This document shows, piece after piece, positions 9,390 to 16,760 of a DNA stretch of 26,701 nt (position 1 is its first letter; each line of letters opens with the position of its first letter). Location of the stretch: the NCBI GenBank assembly GCA_035640475.1, contig DASQWC010000146.1, positions 1 to 26,701 on the forward strand, written 5' to 3'. The DNA comes from DASQWC01 sp035640475. Lineage in GTDB: Bacteria > Actinomycetota > JAICYB01. The translations under genes and the position numbers were made by a program. The notes beneath the pieces are model-generated. The model saw only the letters and a program-made list of their open reading frames with translations, ran no database searches and was not told the origin of the DNA.

Positions 9390-9785
9390 ACGCACGACGA
9401 ACCGGCCCTGCATGCCGTAGTCCCAGTGACCCGGCAGGTGGCAACCGAACCAGACGGGCGCGATCCCATCAAACACGTAGGTGGTCTTCGCCGTCGCGAA
9501 CAGCGGGACGCTCACCTCTCCCGGCACGGGCGGATGTTCCTTCTCGCGCCCCGACTCGTGACGCAGCTGGACGCCGATCGGACCGACGATGAGCTCGTGG
9601 TCGATCGGGTCTTGGTTCCGGACGACGAACCGCACCTTCTCGCCGGGTCGGACCATCAGTGTTGTTGCCGAGAAGCGCGAGTGGTGAATCCTCAGCTCGA
9701 TCGTTCGCACTTTGGACGCGTCCAACGGGTTGGCAACGACAACGAGGAGCACGATGCCGAGCAGGAGTCGTGCAGCTCGCTTCAC
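9387..9785 (-). CDS. Exported cupredoxin-like (type 1 copper) protein
   Basis: The 132-residue protein begins MKRAARLLLGIVLLVVVANP, a signal peptide or membrane anchor with cleavage plausible near residue 23. A single cupredoxin domain follows. Ligands for a type 1 copper site are His63 (DPIDHELIVG) and Cys115, His120 and Met125 in GCHLPGHWDYGMQG. It is likely an extracytoplasmic electron carrier or copper-binding protein. The GTG at 9785 overlaps the TGA of the DUF2330 gene by 4 nt and gives a proper signal peptide. An earlier start at 9815 would put ten extra residues before it. Its stop codon overlaps the putative -10 box of the leuB leader. Confidence 0.82.
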   Translation of the reverse strand: MKRAARLLLGIVLLVVVANPLDASKVRTIELRIHHSRFSATTLMVRPGEKVRFVVRNQDPIDHELIVGPIGVQLRHESGREKEHPPVPGEVSVPLFATAKTTYVFDGIAPVWFGCHLPGHWDYGMQGRFVVR

Positions 9786-10897
9786 TCGCCGAGCTTCCGC
9801 TGACTGACCGCCCACGCTCCCAGCGCCCCAATACCGGTGAGAACCGCTGCGAGAGCAATCGGCCAGGCCGGACGCGAATCCTTGACCGGCTCGGCAATGG
9901 CTTGCTCGTTCGGCGTCGCGGCCGGCTCTTGTGTCGGGGGCGGCGTCGGAGCGGTCGTAGGCTTAGGTGACGGCTTCGGCCTCGTCGGCGCCGCCAGCCC
10001 GGCCATAACGGCCGACGGCCGACCGCCGTTGACATTGGTGGCCAGGTCGTAGCGAAGCTGCGGGTTCGTCGACGCGACGATCAAGTGCGTCAAAGTCATG
10101 CCCGACGCGGGGATCCAGTCCATTCCTCGATCCGAGCGCAAATCGGCAAGCAGCTGCTCGGAGGCCGGCACTTGCCGTTCGACGATGTAACCGTTGCCGG
10201 CCGCCGGAAGCAGACTCGGCGCCCGATCGGTGAGCAGGTACACCTCTGCGTCGACGGCGTCATTGCCGGTCTTCCCGAGACCGAGGATGCGCAGCGGCAC
10301 CCAGGGATCCACCATCGGCATCGAGATGTGGATCGTCGTTGCATCGCCGATCTCCTGCCCCTGCTCCTTCGCCGCCGAGCCGTCGAACACCGCGGCCATG
10401 AAGTACGGACTGCGCGCGGCGTAGAAGTCGAGCACCTCGGGAGCGTCGGGTGGGAGCCGGAAGCCGTGTTCAGCCGCCCAAACACCGACCGAGTCGCCGC
10501 CGCCCTTGAGCACCGTGATGTCGAGCGCGTCGACACGCGTCTTATACACCTCCTCCGCGCTGCGGTCGGAGGACCTCACCGCAGCCGCCTCGGCCGCGAA
10601 CGCTTGTTGCGGCGCCGTCTCCCTCAGCAGTCGCTGGAGCGTCCACTCGCCGCCCTTCTCGATCTTCGACGGCATGGCCGGCAAGGGGACAACCGAGCCG
10701 AACTCGCCGCCGCCGCCCGAGTATTTGAAGGCCGTCACGTAGTGCTCGACGCCGTCGTGGTGCCCGGCGAACGTGACCGTGCGGCCGAGCTTCACGGCTC
10801 CGTTGGGATCGAAGACGCCCGCGCACGCGAGCGCAGGGAGCGCCGGAAGGACGACCAGACCGATTCCGAGCACGGCGGTGCACAAACCTTTGCGCAT
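9782..10897 (-). CDS. DUF2330 family secreted, membrane-anchored protein
   Basis: The 371-residue protein starts with a signal peptide (1-24, ending ALPALA before CAGVFDP). The DUF2330 ectodomain follows, recognisable by ACAGVF, HYVTAFKYSGGGGEFGSVVPLP and later MTLTHLIVASTN. After it come a Pro/Thr-rich linker (about 303-335), one transmembrane helix (about 343-364) and a short basic tail, SQRKLGE. The architecture is that of a wall-spanning ectodomain tethered to the membrane. The family has no established function. Cys25 directly after the signal region might allow lipidation, but the preceding ALPALA is not a good lipobox. It is translationally coupled (GTGA) to the cupredoxin gene. Confidence 0.75.
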   Translation of the reverse strand: MRKGLCTAVLGIGLVVLPALPALACAGVFDPNGAVKLGRTVTFAGHHDGVEHYVTAFKYSGGGGEFGSVVPLPAMPSKIEKGGEWTLQRLLRETAPQQAFAAEAAAVRSSDRSAEEVYKTRVDALDITVLKGGGDSVGVWAAEHGFRLPPDAPEVLDFYAARSPYFMAAVFDGSAAKEQGQEIGDATTIHISMPMVDPWVPLRILGLGKTGNDAVDAEVYLLTDRAPSLLPAAGNGYIVERQVPASEQLLADLRSDRGMDWIPASGMTLTHLIVASTNPQLRYDLATNVNGGRPSAVMAGLAAPTRPKPSPKPTTAPTPPPTQEPAATPNEQAIAEPVKDSRPAWPIALAAVLTGIGALGAWAVSQRKLGE

Positions 10898-10952
10898 TCC
10901 CGACCCCCTGTCCGAGCTGTCGATGCTTCAACGCCCGGACGGCGTGGTCGGT

Positions 10953-11756
10953 TCAGATCATGAAGTTGAACTCCCGTAGGATCTGCGCAGCCAGGCTGGT
11001 ATCGCCCTGGATCGTGACGCTCTTGCGCAGCTCCTGCGGATCGCCTCGTCCGCAGCACAGCCGGTTGAACGTCTCGAGATCCATCGTGAGCTTCACGGTC
11101 GGCGACTCGGGGACCTCATTGAGAACGTTCGCACGGCCTTGTTTCTCGACGGCAATGGTCCCGCCTGCGGGTCCGGTGACCTCGAAGACGACAGTCGTGC
11201 CGTCCGGGGGAGCAACCTTCTTGCCGACGACGAACGGCATCGCCGTTGAGTGCCGTGCGAACGCGTGCTCCGCGATCGGACCCTCGAGGTTGCCCGGCTT
11301 GCCGACGGCGCGGCGCATGTCCTGCTCGTGGACCCAGATGTCCATGATGCGGATGGCCAGCAGGTCGGCGACCGTGCCCTGGCCGACCGGCGTCCAGGAT
11401 TCGGCTTGGAGGTCGTCCGCAGACATCGCTTGTGTGGCCTTGATGCGTTCCCCGCTGACCTCGCGGAACTCCTCGAGGACCTTGTCCGGGGGCCAGTAGC
11501 GCCGGAAGTCGACCTGCACCTCGTTGCCGGCGCCGATGGGGTTGCGGACCCAGGGCTTCTCGCCGGGGTCGTGCTCGGGGGCGGCGCGGCCGAGGATCGC
11601 CGATTCGGTACCGATGATGTGGGAAAGATTGTCCTGGACCGACCAGCCCGGATTGTCGGTCGGGAGCGCCCACTGCTCCTTCGTCAGCGACGAGCACAGG
11701 TCGTCGATCGAGCGGAAAGCCATCTCGAGCTTGTCTACGACTCCGATCTCGCTCAT
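10953..11756 (-). CDS. Maleylpyruvate isomerase/DinB-fold, mycothiol-type family protein
   Basis: The 267-residue protein has an N-terminal four-helix MDMPI/DinB-like domain, with His46 in WSVQDNLSHIIGTES and D139-x3-H143 in RIMDIWVHEQDMRRAVG as likely metal-site residues. The C-terminal domain resembles the SCP2-like MDMPI C-terminus (about 185-267). The family includes mycothiol-dependent maleylpyruvate isomerase, but most members are of unknown activity and are typical of actinomycetes. The start ATG at 11756 fits the conserved N-terminus MSEIGVVDKLEMAFRS. The longer frame upstream runs into the non-coding region and is rejected. It lies 55 nt upstream of the DUF2330 gene on the same strand. 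SD is weak. Confidence 0.8.
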   Translation of the reverse strand: MSEIGVVDKLEMAFRSIDDLCSSLTKEQWALPTDNPGWSVQDNLSHIIGTESAILGRAAPEHDPGEKPWVRNPIGAGNEVQVDFRRYWPPDKVLEEFREVSGERIKATQAMSADDLQAESWTPVGQGTVADLLAIRIMDIWVHEQDMRRAVGKPGNLEGPIAEHAFARHSTAMPFVVGKKVAPPDGTTVVFEVTGPAGGTIAVEKQGRANVLNEVPESPTVKLTMDLETFNRLCCGRGDPQELRKSVTIQGDTSLAAQILREFNFMI

Positions 11757-11807
11757 GGCTGGAACGCTACCACCGGTTGCAGGCCCCCTGTATTCTCGGT
11801 CCACGGG

Positions 11808-11906
11808 AGAAAGGAGGTGGTCCAGTTTGCATAAACCGAAGGCGACCCTCGAGGTGGCTGACTGCTGACGCTGCCTTAGGGGAGGTCCGCTAAAACGGAC
11901 CACCTC
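11808..11906 (+). promoter_or_regulatory. Super-Shine-Dalgarno with anti-SD-mimic hairpin
   Basis: AGAAAGGAGGTGGTCCAG (11808-11825) can pair with 18 consecutive bases of a canonical 16S rRNA 3' tail, with one G-U wobble. The segment GAGGTGGTCC (11814-11823) is perfectly complementary to GGACCACCTC (11897-11906), which itself resembles the 16S anti-SD. The latter can instead form a local hairpin, GGTCCG (11884-11889) with CGGACC (11896-11901). The two pairings exclude each other, so a translation-linked switch is plausible. A TAnnnT box (TATTCT, 11791-11796) lies just upstream. Confidence 0.55.
11827..11868 (+). CDS. Micro-ORF of 13 codons with extreme SD
   Basis: The ORF reads TTG, then codons for HKPKATLEVADC, then TGA. 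The AGGAGG core lies 9 nt before the TTG, within an 18-nt near-perfect complement of the 16S 3' end. The ORF is enclosed by a 10-bp inverted repeat whose left arm is the SD. The peptide has no recognised motif. The final Cys codon next to the stop recalls regulatory leader peptides, but no amino acid biosynthesis gene follows directly. The next gene (12071) is a membrane glycosyltransferase. My impression from memory, unverified, is that similar motifs recur in actinobacterial intergenic regions. Confidence 0.5.
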   Translation: MHKPKATLEVADC

Positions 11907-12013
11907 AGGATTTCACCGCAGCGGCGGCGGAATCCCATCAGACCACCGACCCCCAAAGCCGCCCGGGCTGGTCGACCGGGAGAGTCGGCGCGGAGGGTGA
12001 ATAAGGAAACAAA
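11907..12013. other. Intergenic stretch, no gene recognised
   Basis: Between the anti-SD mimic and the strong hairpin there is no convincing ORF, RNA gene or repeat on either strand. A CCCGG/CCGGG pair around a GGTCGACC palindrome (about 11963-11980) could add RNA structure. The open frames here read from the minus strand look like chance. Confidence 0.5.
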
Positions 12014-12043
12014 CGAGGGCCCGGCTTCGCAGCCGGGCCCTCG
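12014..12043. terminator. Perfect 13-bp hairpin, possible terminator (better on the minus strand)
   Basis: CGAGGGCCCGGCT, loop TCGC, AGCCGGGCCCTCG. On the minus strand it is followed by TTTGTTTCCTTATT, giving a fair intrinsic terminator for leftward transcripts that would otherwise run into the micro-ORF. On the plus strand no T-run follows, so there it may act as a stabiliser or weak terminator of the micro-ORF transcript, 27 bp before the glycosyltransferase start. Confidence 0.55.
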
Positions 12044-12070
12044 CATGGTTCTCGGTAGTTTCTGGGCGCG

Positions 12071-13531
12071 ATGAGACGGCGATTGCCGGCTTGGGTCTGG
12101 GCCTTCGCGGCCGTAAAGATCGGTTTCCACGTCGCGACCACACGCCTGAGCTTTCACCGCGACGAGCTGTACTTCATCTCGGCCTCCAAGCGACTTGTCG
12201 TCTCCTACGTCGACTTCCAGCCGGTCACGCCGGTGCTACTGCGGCTCGAACGGACGCTCTTCGGTGATTCGTTGATCGGCCTGCGGCTCATCCCGGCGAT
12301 CGCGGGAGCGGTCGTGATCCTTCTGGGCGCGCTCATCGCACGCGAGCTCGGCGGTGATCGCCGCGCGCAGATCCTCGCCGCGTTCATGATGCTCGTCGCG
12401 CCGATGTTCGTCGGCATGAACTCGACGCTCAACACAGTCTCGCTCGAGACCCCGGCGTGGATGCTCGTCGCGCTCGTGACCATTCGGCTCTTGCGAACGG
12501 AAGACGAGCGATTGTGGGCCGCGCTCGGCGCCGCGGCGGGACTGGCGTTGCTCGTGAAGTTCACGATGGCCGCCTACCTCGGCGCCCTCGGCATCGCCGT
12601 CCTGGCGACGCCGCTGCGCAGGTCGTTGCGATCGCCCTGGCTCTGGCTCGGAGCGGCCATCGGCGCGGCGATGTTTGTTCCGAGCGTTGTCTGGCAATTC
12701 CGTCACGACTTCGCGGTCGTCGAGTTCGTCTCGAACCAGGGCGGTGGCGGAGCGATCTTGGGGTTGCGCGGGCGTCTCGGTTATCTGGCCGGCCTGATCA
12801 TCCTTCCCGGGATCGTGCCGGTGCTCGTGTATGTCCCCGGCCTGATATGGCTGTGGCGACACAAGACCTTCTGCACGCTCGCGATCGCGCACGCCGTCGC
12901 GCTGGTCGCGTTCTTCGTTGCGTCGGGCAAGGGATACTACGCGTTCCCCGCGATCGCCGTCCTGCTCTGCGCCGGGTCCGTGGCCTTGATGGAACGGCGC
13001 GACCGCTACCCGAGAGCGGTGATGGCCGGCACGGCGGCCGGGCTGCTCCTCTCGCTGTTGTTCGTCGTCCCAATTGCTCCCATCTCCGTGTACCGCGACA
13101 ATCCCGACCTCGCCGAGGGGGCCGAGATCGGCGAACGAATCGGCTGGGACGAGCTCGCGCGAACGGTATCGGGGATCTACACGGACTTGCCGTCGCACGA
13201 TCGCGCGCGGACGTTCATGGTCGGAAGCAACTACACCTTGCCCTCCGCCATCGAGTTCTACGCCGACGACTACGACGAGCCGCCGGCCGTCAGCGGCCAC
13301 AACAGTGCGTACTTGTGGTGGCCGCGGCTCCCGCGCGACCACGTTGCGATCTTCGTCGGCTTCGATCCAAAGTGGGTCGGCCGCTACTACCGCGACGTTC
13401 GATTCGTCGGGAGATTTCGCAACTCGGAAGGCGTGAAGAACTACGACTGGAACGCGCCGATTTGCGTCGCGCGTGGGCCGAAAGTCACGCCGCAGGAGCT
13501 GCGGGAGCTTGTGAAGTCGTTCGAAGCCTAG
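12071..13531 (+). CDS. GT-C membrane glycosyltransferase (GT39/ArnT-like, PMT_2)
   Basis: The 486-residue polytopic protein has about ten hydrophobic segments between residues 8 and 355 and a soluble C-terminal part of about 130 residues. The first loop carries the acidic pair in FHRDELYFIS (Asp31, Glu32), then YVDFQPVTPVLLRLE (47-60). This is the arrangement seen in PMT_2/ArnT-type transferases that use polyprenyl-phosphate sugars on the outer face of the membrane. Donor and acceptor are unknown. The ATG at 12071 follows a strong hairpin. A TAGTTT box ends 9 nt before the start and there is no SD, so a very short 5' UTR is likely. The stop overlaps the convergent acyltransferase stop in a shared CTAG. 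Confidence 0.85.
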   Translation: MRRRLPAWVWAFAAVKIGFHVATTRLSFHRDELYFISASKRLVVSYVDFQPVTPVLLRLERTLFGDSLIGLRLIPAIAGAVVILLGALIARELGGDRRAQILAAFMMLVAPMFVGMNSTLNTVSLETPAWMLVALVTIRLLRTEDERLWAALGAAAGLALLVKFTMAAYLGALGIAVLATPLRRSLRSPWLWLGAAIGAAMFVPSVVWQFRHDFAVVEFVSNQGGGGAILGLRGRLGYLAGLIILPGIVPVLVYVPGLIWLWRHKTFCTLAIAHAVALVAFFVASGKGYYAFPAIAVLLCAGSVALMERRDRYPRAVMAGTAAGLLLSLLFVVPIAPISVYRDNPDLAEGAEIGERIGWDELARTVSGIYTDLPSHDRARTFMVGSNYTLPSAIEFYADDYDEPPAVSGHNSAYLWWPRLPRDHVAIFVGFDPKWVGRYYRDVRFVGRFRNSEGVKNYDWNAPICVARGPKVTPQELRELVKSFEA

Positions 13532-14541
13532 CGGTACATCGCCGCGTGGGACTCGATCCAGGCATCGATCGTCGACCACCACGAGTACAGCCAGTCGATC
13601 CGCTCGTCGCGGCCGTCCGGAATCTCGCTCGGTGATATCCGCCAGTAGCGGCCGATGATCGGCTGTTGCAACGGCACCGAACGCCAGAGGTCGGGCGTAT
13701 CGCTGAGGTACTCGAGGCCAGTGTGCGCAACGAAGACGACGTCGGCCTCCGGAGCAGCCGTGATCGCCGCGAGCGCACCCCCGGGCCGGGGAGCGAGGAT
13801 GTGGGTCATCTGCTCGGCCCGGGCGGCGTAGTCCTCTCGTCCGGACTCTCGAAGCTTGGCAATCGCACGCTCACGGCGTCTGAGCGTGAAGTTCCCTCCC
13901 TCTGGGAACAGGACGACGGCTTCCTGTTCGTCCATGTCTTTGGCGAGATCGGCGATGCGTGCGATGAAGCGCGATGCGTCCCTGTCCGACGGACGGATGA
14001 AGCACGCGTGCAGACGGTTGCCGATGATGTCGATCGTCGGCGCCCACTGCATCGTCGCCTTCATCACGATGCGGGGACGGCGCTTGTATCCGCTCATGAG
14101 CGTCCGCGCGATGAGCAGCGAATCACCCGGACCCGCGTGACGCGGGAACACGAGCACGGCTCCCGGCTTGGGCGCCGGCACGTCCTCGAGCTCGATACGG
14201 AGGCCGAGCAGCTTCTCGGCAGCGCCGACGAGGCGCTCCAGCCACCAGGCGATGAAGCGATGGTGAGCGTTCTGGAAGGCTTGCGTCCCTAGACCCAGAC
14301 CGAACCCACTGAACAGCCACAGGAGAGATCCGACGGTCATCCCGATGACCTCGCAGACCAGAAACACGACGAGGACGGCCAGCAGACGCGTCGTCCGAAA
14401 CCTTCCGGGCAGGAACACGTCGGCGATCGCGGCGATGAGAAGAACGACCGGCGAGAGTGCAATGCCGAGCAACGCGACGGCAAAGCGAATGGGATCGATG
14501 ATCAGCCGCCGCACCCAGCGCGGCGGTACGCGCTCAGACAC
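13528..14541 (-). CDS. PlsC-like acyltransferase with N-terminal membrane anchor
   Basis: The 337-residue protein has two hydrophobic stretches (about 19-44 and 52-86), then an LPLAT domain. The catalytic H-x4-D is H135/D140 in FPRHAGPGDSLL, and the substrate-binding FPEG motif is at 212-215 in VLFPEGGNFTLRRR. Enzymes of this type acylate lysophospholipids or glycerol-phosphate derivatives at the membrane. The GTG at 14541 has a G-rich SD (GGGGGG) a few nt upstream. The frame is open much further but overlaps the patatin gene, so the long version is rejected. It lies 26 nt after the patatin gene at the end of the leuA operon. The pairing of a lipase and an acyltransferase suggests phospholipid remodelling. 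Confidence 0.85.
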   Translation of the reverse strand: MSERVPPRWVRRLIIDPIRFAVALLGIALSPVVLLIAAIADVFLPGRFRTTRLLAVLVVFLVCEVIGMTVGSLLWLFSGFGLGLGTQAFQNAHHRFIAWWLERLVGAAEKLLGLRIELEDVPAPKPGAVLVFPRHAGPGDSLLIARTLMSGYKRRPRIVMKATMQWAPTIDIIGNRLHACFIRPSDRDASRFIARIADLAKDMDEQEAVVLFPEGGNFTLRRRERAIAKLRESGREDYAARAEQMTHILAPRPGGALAAITAAPEADVVFVAHTGLEYLSDTPDLWRSVPLQQPIIGRYWRISPSEIPDGRDERIDWLYSWWSTIDAWIESHAAMYR

Positions 14542-14567
14542 GCTGCCCCCCAGGTCCGGCCGCGAGT

Positions 14568-15401
14568 CTACGTGGCCGAAGCGTCCTCGAGGTACGCGGC
14601 GGCGGCCGCATGGGCGCCGGCGACCCGCTTCGACACGTCGGAGAAATCGCGGTAGCGAAGCTGGGACAAGTCGCTGAAGCGCGGAGGGTTCTCCTCCCCC
14701 GTCGGAAGTACGTGAGCGACCACCCCTTCCGGCAGGTTCGCCATGTCTCGCGCGAAACGGTGCCGTCGCGCGATCTCGAACGCGACCATTGCCACCTCGA
14801 TCAGGTTCTTGGGAGCTTCGAGCTTCCGGTCGACTCGCCCGACGTGCATCACATAGACGACATCGGCACCGAGTTGAACGGCACGCTCGATGGGAATGCT
14901 GTTGACGATCCCGCCGTCCACGAAGTGCTCGCCGCCGATCTCCACGGGCGGCAGGATGCCCGGGACGGCAGCCGATGCGAGGATCGCGTCGACCAGCGGC
15001 CCTTCCGAGAACCACTGCTCGGCGGCGCGCTCGATGCAGGCGGCCACGCATTCGAAACGGACGCGAAGCTCGTCAAAGCGGTGGACGGGCAGCATTCGAT
15101 CGATCAGATCGCGCAGCGGCCCGATGGTCTGGAGGTGGGTCCGGCTGCGAGCAAGTCTCGCCGCGCCGGCGAACAGAGACGCGGCGAACACGGGCTCCTT
15201 GTCGAGGTTCGACCACACCGATTCGAGCTTCTCGACCGTCGCGAGTGTCGGATCCGCCGCGACGGCGGCTCCGTTCATCGCGCCGACCGACGTCCCGACG
15301 ACGAGGTCCGGAACGATGCCGCGCTCGACGAGAGCGCGCAGCATCCCGACTTGATACGCACCGAGGTGTCCCCCGCCCCCCAGCACGAATGCGGTCGTCA
15401 A
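14568..15401 (-). CDS. Patatin-like phospholipase (RssA type)
   Basis: This 277-residue lipid acyl hydrolase has a Ser-Asp dyad. GGGGHLGAYQVG (8-19) forms the oxyanion hole, GTSVG (36-40) holds the nucleophile Ser38, and FVDGGIVNS (160-168) holds Asp162. The TTG start at 15401 begins immediately before the conserved FVLGGGGHLG and lies 7 nt after the stop of the preceding gene, with GAGGA upstream. Other members hydrolyse membrane phospholipids. Here it would feed the lysophospholipid acyltransferase encoded next. No signal peptide is seen, so it should act on the cytoplasmic face. Confidence 0.88.
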   Translation of the reverse strand: MTTAFVLGGGGHLGAYQVGMLRALVERGIVPDLVVGTSVGAMNGAAVAADPTLATVEKLESVWSNLDKEPVFAASLFAGAARLARSRTHLQTIGPLRDLIDRMLPVHRFDELRVRFECVAACIERAAEQWFSEGPLVDAILASAAVPGILPPVEIGGEHFVDGGIVNSIPIERAVQLGADVVYVMHVGRVDRKLEAPKNLIEVAMVAFEIARRHRFARDMANLPEGVVAHVLPTGEENPPRFSDLSQLRYRDFSDVSKRVAGAHAAAAAYLEDASAT

Positions 15402-15408
15402 GCTCCGG

Positions 15409-16110
15409 CTATTCCTCGGCTCCCGAAATGAGCTCGACGTTGTGGACCTCTTCGAGCGCCCCGAGCAGGATCTGGTCGACCATCGCGGCGTCGCCGCCGA
15501 TCGACATGACGTACTGGTGCGCCAGCCGGCGCGGATACCACACCGAAAACGCCACAAGCGCGGCGAACACCGGCCAGCCCGTGAGCATCTGCATGACGAA
15601 CACCTGGTCGAGGGTTCCGGCGGCGACGTAGTAGCCGCGGCCCGCGGCGCGTGCGACGTTCACGACACCCCACACGAGCGTGAGCAGACCGAACGACCGC
15701 TTGTACGCCGGCGTGTCCTTGTACGTCTGCGGGATATTGACCACCCACGACGCCATGACCGCGATGAGCGGACGCCCAATGGCCAGGGACCCGAGCATGG
15801 CGAGGCCCCAGACCGCGTCGCCGATCACCGCGCGCAGGAAGAACAGCTTCGGATCGTGGGTCACCAGCGCCAGCGTCGCGCTCACGGCGACGCCGACCAA
15901 GCCGATCCACGACCAGCGCATCGAGCCCGTGAGCTTGCGTTCGAAGGGGAACACCGCGAGCGTGAGCGCACAGCCGGCGACGACGGCCCAGACGACGCCG
16001 CCCACACGCTGGCCGAGGTAAAACCCGAAGAGCGGGATGAAACCGAATCCGGCGCCTTTCAGCGACCGGATCAGGACGGCGCGCGTCCCGCCGGAATTAG
16101 ACGGCTGCAA
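15409..16110 (-). CDS. VC0807-like multi-pass membrane protein
   Basis: The 233-residue hydrophobic protein has about six transmembrane segments. They lie around residues 17-33, 36-53, 67-83, 88-116 (possibly two short spans around RAVIGDAVWGLAMLGSLAIGRPLI), 138-152 and 172-190. The segment DPKLFFLRAVIGDAVWG followed by GSLAIGRPLIA resembles the VC0807/DUF3159-type families. These are related to septation-protein-A-like membrane proteins and have no known function. The start is TTG at 16110, 3 nt after the upstream stop, with a weak SD, so the exact start is uncertain. It sits mid-operon between the Mpo1-like and patatin genes. Confidence 0.65.
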   Translation of the reverse strand: MQPSNSGGTRAVLIRSLKGAGFGFIPLFGFYLGQRVGGVVWAVVAGCALTLAVFPFERKLTGSMRWSWIGLVGVAVSATLALVTHDPKLFFLRAVIGDAVWGLAMLGSLAIGRPLIAVMASWVVNIPQTYKDTPAYKRSFGLLTLVWGVVNVARAAGRGYYVAAGTLDQVFVMQMLTGWPVFAALVAFSVWYPRRLAHQYVMSIGGDAAMVDQILLGALEEVHNVELISGAEE

Positions 16111-16113
16111 GCG

Positions 16114-16398
16114 CTAGGTCTTCTGACCGTCGCGGTTGAGGAACGCAAAGGCCGGGGTTCCTTCTATCTCGTGGCCGGCCAGAAGCATTCCAATGCCGAA
16201 TGCGATGAGCGCGAGGCCCCGGAAGCGCTTGTGGCGCAAGAACCTCACGACGCCCTTCGCGATCGAGTACGCGCCAACAGCATGAAGGGCCAGGTTCTTC
16301 GGGTCCTTGTGGTTCTCGCGAAACGTCTCGACGGCCTGGTCGAAGCGTGCCTCGACCTCCGGCGGCACGCGCCTGCCAAAGACTTCGTGCTCGGTCAT
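16114..16398 (-). CDS. Mpo1-like (DUF962-type) small membrane protein
   Basis: The 94-residue protein carries H30-x2-P33-x-N35-x3-H39-x2-G42 in RENHKDPKNLALHAVGAY and, after a hydrophobic span (about 61-75), GHEIEGTPAF (75-84). This fits the DUF962/Mpo1 pattern, whose histidines bind iron in the yeast 2-hydroxy fatty acid dioxygenase Mpo1. The protein is shorter than most family members, with room for only two membrane helices. The start ATG at 16398 overlaps the cupin stop (ATGA) and has GGAGGG 6 nt upstream. Enzyme activity is inferred from motifs only. The neighbours are lipid genes, which agrees with a fatty-acid role. Confidence 0.65.
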   Translation of the reverse strand: MTEHEVFGRRVPPEVEARFDQAVETFRENHKDPKNLALHAVGAYSIAKGVVRFLRHKRFRGLALIAFGIGMLLAGHEIEGTPAFAFLNRDGQKT

Positions 16399-16760
16399 TC
16401 GGGTCCCTCCACGTTCACCGTCGGTGGGCCGGTTCCAGCTCGGAAGACCACCAGCCGGCTCTCTTCGTCACCCGGATTCGTCTCACGATGGACTCTACCC
16501 GGAGGGACGAAAACGAAATCGCCCGCCCGGGCGTCGATCGCCTCCGTGCCGTCATCCCCGAACTCGACACGAAAGACTCCCTGGAGCACGTACACGGCCG
16601 TCCGGTTGTCACCGTGGTGGTGCCATCCGGAGGACGAGTGCGGCGGCGTCCGAACAAATCCCGACCAGAACCCATCGGCAACGATGGCTTCCTCACGCAC
16701 CATCCCGGCCGTCGGATCGCCTTGTTCGCGATCCTCTGGACGGACGACACGAAAGCTCAC
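16395..16760 (-). CDS. Single-domain cupin protein
   Basis: The 121-residue protein is one double-stranded beta-helix cupin. Motif 1 is GWHHHGDNRTAVYVLQGVFRV (46-65), with His47 and His49 as likely ligands and Tyr57 at a position often filled by Glu. Motif 2 is GDFVFVPPGRVHRETNP (80-96), with His91. Cupins of this size bind a metal and act as small-molecule isomerases, dioxygenases or sensors. No specific role can be read. The GTG at 16760 overlaps the leuA TGA (GTGA), and the end overlaps the Mpo1-like gene (ATGA), so it is tightly coupled to both. Confidence 0.8.
   Translation of the reverse strand: MSFRVVRPEDREQGDPTAGMVREEAIVADGFWSGFVRTPPHSSSGWHHHGDNRTAVYVLQGVFRVEFGDDGTEAIDARAGDFVFVPPGRVHRETNPGDEESRLVVFRAGTGPPTVNVEGPE

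Noticed and set aside
9272..9472. Longer LeuB beginning upstream of the attenuator
   Set aside because: The frame passes through the terminator and leader structures. GGAG and the conserved N-terminus support the GTG at 9271.
11876..12157. Minus-strand open frames between the MDMPI and glycosyltransferase genes
   Set aside because: They cover the strong hairpin, lack an SD and show no protein-like composition or known motif.
12236..13582. 448-codon minus-strand frame opposite the glycosyltransferase
   Set aside because: It is antisense to a protein with clear GT-C motifs. Its translation is charged low-complexity sequence.
14542..15051. N-terminal extension of the acyltransferase
   Set aside because: It is the patatin gene read in another frame. 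The GTG at 14541 has a G-rich SD and starts just before the membrane anchor.
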